NCBI GenBank assembly: GCA_030005635.1
Contig: JARUHP010000033.1
Span: 1 to 36,245 of the forward strand
Direction of reading: 5' to 3'
DNA length: 36,245 bases
Source of the DNA: Deltaproteobacteria bacterium IMCC39146
GTDB lineage: Bacteria; Desulfobacterota; Desulfuromonadia; Desulfuromonadales; BM103
Both the position numbers and the translations under genes were made by a program. Every line of letters starts with the position of its first letter. The first letter of the stretch is position 1. Positions 33,357-36,245 of this stretch are shown one piece after another. The notes below the pieces were generated by a model. It searched no databases, was not told the origin of the DNA, and worked only from the letters and a program-made list of their open reading frames with translations.

Positions 33357-33633
33357 ATGGCATTAAAGGGTCTCAAAACACAAATATCTCGGATGTTTGA
33401 ACTAATGGCCAGACGCTATCTCGTTGTGGTTTACAAGTTGGCATCCTTGGAAAGAGTGAAGATCGATTCTCTGGAATGATTACGACCATCAAGTATTGTT
33501 GGAGCTGTTTTTTGACGCTTGGGAAATCTCATCGGTCAAGATTGCACGCTACGTTCAGAGGCATAATTTTTTCCCCGAGCATATAAGCTTTTTCGGTAAT
33601 ATGGTTGAGTTGTTATGCAAAATCAAAGATTGA
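33357..33633 (+). pseudogene. Frameshifted small gene fragment
   Basis: An ATG at 33357 opens 40 codons (MALKGLKTQISRMFELMARR... to a TGA at 33477-33479). Just before that stop the reading frame continues in the +1 frame as WNDYDHQVLLELFFDAWE... to TGA at 33631-33633. The two parts read as one ~90-residue protein broken by a single-base shift near 33474. I do not recognise the family. Either a real frameshift or a chance join. Confidence 0.45.
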
Positions 33634-33707
33634 TTGTCAACAGTCAAGATTTATCCTAAACGTTAATTCTTTTAAGCGTCCCATGTTGGCATTGATGGTG
33701 AGTCGTG

Positions 33708-33887
33708 ATGTCTTCAGAAAATGCCGGCCGTTCGACACAGATGCTGGTTTTGTGTTTTGTCTACTCAATTTTACTTATGGCCATGCGGGCCATCGAATCC
33801 CATGACGCCTTCTGGCAACTCCAGTCTGGTAAATAGGTCTGGCAGAGTGGTCAGTTTATTTACAAGCCGCTAAATATGAAGAGCTGA
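33708..33887 (+). pseudogene. Broken duplicate of the N-terminus of the 33919 membrane protein
   Basis: The frame from ATG 33708 has a hydrophobic stretch, then ESHDAFWQLQSGK, a TAG stop at 33834-33836, and continues VWQSGQFIYK to a TGA at 33885-33887. The downstream gene has HSFDVFWQLQSGKYIWQTKS at the same place, sharing FWQLQSGK. It is a truncated paralogue relic lying directly upstream of the intact gene. Confidence 0.7.
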
Positions 33888-33918
33888 TAACTCTAAGCTC
33901 AATGGAAGGGACTCCACC

Positions 33919-35685
33919 TTGTCGTTTTTACGCTTAATCAAATATGTGAGCATCCTTACACTTGGCACAATGGTCTTCGCCGTTTTTGCTGTTGCTATTT
34001 CAGAGGTGCATTCCTTTGATGTCTTCTGGCAATTGCAGTCCGGCAAGTATATCTGGCAAACCAAAAGTATGATCCATAGTGACCTGTTCACGCTTGCCAA
34101 GGATGTTCCGAGAAGCGAGCATTCCTGGCTACACAGTCTGATTCTGTTCGGTCTGTATTCAATGGGTGGCTATGCCACGATCAGCGTGCTTAAGGGCATC
34201 CTGGTGACGGCAACCTTGATCTGCTTGGCCTTGGTCGCGCGGCGTCGCTCTGCGAGTTGGACGGCTATCCTTTTGGTTTTGCCGGTCTTTATGCTGACCA
34301 GCGGTGGATGGTTGGAACGACCACAGCTGTGGACTTTTCTGCTTTTTGCCCTGTTCTTGCTTGTGCTGCAGCGTTTCCTTGAGCAACAGAACTGGTCGGT
34401 TTTGTGGCTTTTCCCCCTCGCGATCTTCTGGGCCAATGTCCATGCCGGCTCGGTGCTTGCTGCCGCGCTGCTGGTTGCTTTTCTCGTTGGTGGGATTGGC
34501 GACCAGTTTCTGCCGGGAACACGAGTTCCTTTTCAACTTCGCAAATTGCTGGTTGCCTCGGGCCTGGTCGCTTTGGCGTCTTCTATAAGTCCTTACCCGG
34601 GCTACCTGATGAATGTTCTGCTTAATGTTTCCAAGCTGGGTGGATCAACAGATTCCTCCGGCAACTATACCGTGTCGATGTCCCAGAAGTTCAACATGGA
34701 CTGGACGCTGACGACGTTCAGTAACGAGCCGGTATTCTTTTACATTATGGCAGGAGCTGCACTCATCGTCCTTCTTGGCTGGCGCAGAATCAGTCTGGTG
34801 GATCTTTGCCTGCTGGCCGGTCTGGCCATGATGGGGATGAAGCTTGTGCGTCACATCCCGTTCTTTTATATGGGGGCGATCGCCATCCTGCCTGCCTACC
34901 TTGATCAGCTCGCAGAACCTGTGCGTGTGCGGCTGCCCGATCTTTATCGCAAGATCTCCGCGCTGGTTCTCTGTTGCGTGGCTGCCGCTCTTTTCTGGAC
35001 TCTCTGGCAACCGGTCCATAACGTTTATGGAACCTTCAAGACAGGCTTGCGCGAGTGGCATTATCCGATTGCAGCAACCGAGTTCGTCCAGGAGCACAAA
35101 CTCACGAAAAACATCTACAACACCTACGATTGGGGCGGGTACATGGCATTCAAGCTGTATCCCGAATACCTGATGTTCTGGGACGGTCGACAGAATTCGG
35201 CGGAGATGTTTCAGAACGGCTGGAACGTGATGGCCGGCAAACCCAACTGGAGGGAGATTCTCCAGCGTTTTGATGTGAATACCATTGTTACGAGAGCCTC
35301 TACCATTGACACCGGGCAAAAATACCCGTTGCTGGATCGCTTGAAAGCCAGTGACGAATGGCATCTGGTCTTCAATTCGGAGTCCTCCATGGTGTTTGTC
35401 CGTTCCGGAAGTGTGCATCCTTTCTGGTTGAAACGGCATGAAAGACCCAAGGAGCAGATTGACAATACGGTTCTGTCTGAAGCCAACTTGATGATTCGTT
35501 ACAATGCGGGCCGTTACATGGCCTGGTGGGAAATGGCGCAGATTTACATGAAACGTAAACAGTATGCCCGGGCAAAATTTGCCTTGGAACAACATATGGC
35601 AAGATCTCCGCAGCGTAATCAGAATGCTGAACGCATGTATAACCAGCTGTTACGCAGGCCTGGGTTGGGATCTGGTAAAAAATAA
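33919..35685 (+). CDS. Polytopic membrane protein with C-terminal soluble domain, polysaccharide locus
   Basis: 588 residues from a TTG start at 33919 with GGAAGGGA 8 bases upstream. About ten hydrophobic segments occur between residues 8 and 385, the first loop carrying SFDVFWQLQSGKYIW. A soluble tail (about 390-588) has NIYNTYDWGGYMAFKLYP, then a TPR-like end (YMAWWEMAQIYMKRKQYARAKFALEQ). The layout resembles GT-C type membrane glycosyltransferases and some polymerases, but no specific family motif is sure. It could polymerise or modify the polysaccharide; no other Wzy candidate is visible. Confidence 0.8.
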   Translation: MSFLRLIKYVSILTLGTMVFAVFAVAISEVHSFDVFWQLQSGKYIWQTKSMIHSDLFTLAKDVPRSEHSWLHSLILFGLYSMGGYATISVLKGILVTATLICLALVARRRSASWTAILLVLPVFMLTSGGWLERPQLWTFLLFALFLLVLQRFLEQQNWSVLWLFPLAIFWANVHAGSVLAAALLVAFLVGGIGDQFLPGTRVPFQLRKLLVASGLVALASSISPYPGYLMNVLLNVSKLGGSTDSSGNYTVSMSQKFNMDWTLTTFSNEPVFFYIMAGAALIVLLGWRRISLVDLCLLAGLAMMGMKLVRHIPFFYMGAIAILPAYLDQLAEPVRVRLPDLYRKISALVLCCVAAALFWTLWQPVHNVYGTFKTGLREWHYPIAATEFVQEHKLTKNIYNTYDWGGYMAFKLYPEYLMFWDGRQNSAEMFQNGWNVMAGKPNWREILQRFDVNTIVTRASTIDTGQKYPLLDRLKASDEWHLVFNSESSMVFVRSGSVHPFWLKRHERPKEQIDNTVLSEANLMIRYNAGRYMAWWEMAQIYMKRKQYARAKFALEQHMARSPQRNQNAERMYNQLLRRPGLGSGKK

Positions 35686-35783
35686 GTCTGGTTATCCACT
35701 TTACTCAACTTAGACTCTGATTGGTTGATTGTATTTTTTTGAAACAGACAAATACCGACAATTGATAGACAAAAGCAAAATCT

Positions 35784-35834
35784 GCCTCACGCCCGTTCGC
35801 TATGCTCACTTGAGACGCAGAGATCGCAGAGTAA
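35784..35834. repeat. Repeat family A fragment, inverted
   Basis: CTCACGCCCGTTCGC (about 35786-35800), the complement of the family A tag, is followed by GAGACGCAGAGATCGCAGAG. It joins the same two parts seen at about 20168-20300. It directly precedes a family B repeat. Confidence 0.65.
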
Positions 35835-35836
35835 GA

Positions 35837-36045
35837 CAAAACCAAATACAAGCTTATGGCTTTTTGCCTTTATAGCTTTTCGTAGATTCTGATAGCTGCT
35901 AAATGTGAGCTTTGATTATAAGGTCAAAGGCAAATTGGCCGCGATGAAGGTCTATCAAGGTCTATGGTTTACCCCAAACACAAGGTCAAAGCTTATGTCC
36001 TTATTGATTTTCATAGATCTTCATCGCGGCTAAATAAAGATTGTT
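35837..36045. repeat. Dispersed palindromic repeat (family B), copy 3
   Basis: A right half unit (about 35837-35905) and then a full unit (left arm about 35921-35965, right arm about 36000-36033, CATAGATCTTCATCGCGGC). It is closely related to the copies at 5930 and 15205. The gap 35686-36078 has no gene other than this repeat and the family A fragment. Confidence 0.75.
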
Positions 36046-36078
36046 GTTTTTGTTTTGTATCTTGTTCAGGAGGGGAAG

Positions 36079-36123
36079 ATGGTTAGGGATAAAGTGTATT
36101 ATGATGCCTTGGCCGAAGTGTAG
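36079..36123 (+). pseudogene. 5' end of a gene interrupted by the IS
   Basis: An ATG at 36079 follows AGGAGGGG by 3-4 bases. The frame reads MVRDKVYYDALAEV and then hits a TAG whose bases belong to the IS terminus (IS begins at 36119). The rest of the gene would lie beyond the IS, outside the window. Product not recognised. Confidence 0.4.
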
Positions 36124-36245
36124 TGGTTCAATAAAACCGGACACCAACTAAGGTGGTATAGTATACCACTTCAAGAGAGGTGTTCAAATGAGCAGAAGAG
36201 ACAGACGATCATTCACCGACGAATTTAAACACGAGGCCGCCAGTC
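36119..36245 (+). mobile_element. IS3-family insertion sequence, left end
   Basis: Starts with the 26-base left terminal repeat (36119-36144), 23 of 26 positions complementary to the right end of the first IS. A 7-bp dyad, GTGGTAT-AGT-ATACCAC (36153-36169), lies between the terminal repeat and orfA and may be an operator or hairpin. The window ends inside orfA. Confidence 0.9.
36188..36245 (+). CDS. IS3 OrfA, N-terminal part (partial)
   Basis: ATG at 36188 behind GAGAGG; MSRRDRRSFTDEFKHEAAS runs off the window end. The start is typical of IS3 OrfA (HTH_8-type, R-x-F-T/S-x-E-F-K). It is in the same orientation as the IS at the window start. Confidence 0.85.
   Translation, partial: MSRRDRRSFTDEFKHEAAS

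Noticed and set aside
34645-35595. Antisense open frame (316 codons) opposite the large membrane protein
   Set aside because: No recognisable domain, and the plus-strand gene has coherent transmembrane segments and a ribosome binding site.
1-36245. Composite transposon spanning the whole window
   Set aside because: The interior includes housekeeping purD, purE and resB-ccsA; two independent IS insertions or contig breaks at a repeat are simpler.

Overview
The window looks like a chromosomal segment of a Gram-negative, electroactive or metal-reducing deltaproteobacterium of the Desulfuromonadales type (Desulfuromonas, Geopsychrobacter or Geobacter-like). The grounds are family content, not a database match: System II cytochrome c maturation (ResB/CcsA), dense multiheme c-type cytochromes with NHL beta-propeller lipoproteins, a large outer-membrane barrel, sigma-54 promoters, and many short palindromic intergenic repeats.

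Layout. 1-935 is the right part of an IS3-family element, and 36119-36245 is the left end of a copy with near-identical terminal repeats in the same orientation, so both window ends lie inside an IS. 1091-3037 holds purD and purE. 3216-5427 is the resB-ccsA haem-ligation pair. 5428-6269 has no gene and holds a terminator-like hairpin and two repeat families. 6270-14141 is the electron-transfer block: an 11-motif cytochrome, an NHL lipoprotein, an 8-haem cytochrome with an N-terminal beta domain, a second NHL lipoprotein, a small tetrahaem cytochrome, and a ~767-residue outer-membrane beta-barrel. The tetrahaem gene and the barrel gene each sit behind a sigma-54 (-24/-12) promoter. The tetrahaem gene also has 5'-leader hairpins, a strong ribosome binding site and a strong terminator, as expected for an abundant product.

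14247-35685 is an exopolysaccharide or O-antigen type locus: glycosyltransferases (14247, 15456, 21768, 32518), a periplasmic transglutaminase-like lipoprotein, asnB, an EPS-type winged-helix regulator with two matching operators on its own promoter, two methyltransferases, a tightly overlapped operon for a CDP-activated C-methylated 6-deoxysugar (rfbF, rfbG, 3,5-epimerase, C-methyltransferase, B12-type radical SAM enzyme, ketoreductase), a CmcI-like methyltransferase, a Wzx-type flippase and a large polytopic membrane protein. 33352-33918 contains decayed gene fragments, one of them a broken copy of the start of that membrane protein. Just before the right IS a short open frame with a good ribosome binding site is cut off by the IS.

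How it fits together. ResB/CcsA would attach haem to the cytochromes. The cytochromes, NHL lipoproteins and barrel look like a trans-envelope or extracellular electron conduit, with the tetrahaem protein as a possible filament subunit. The polysaccharide locus would build the surface matrix around it. The most novel-looking part is the sigma-54-controlled tetrahaem cytochrome and barrel with its paired NHL/multihaem modules; its function is inferred from sequence only.
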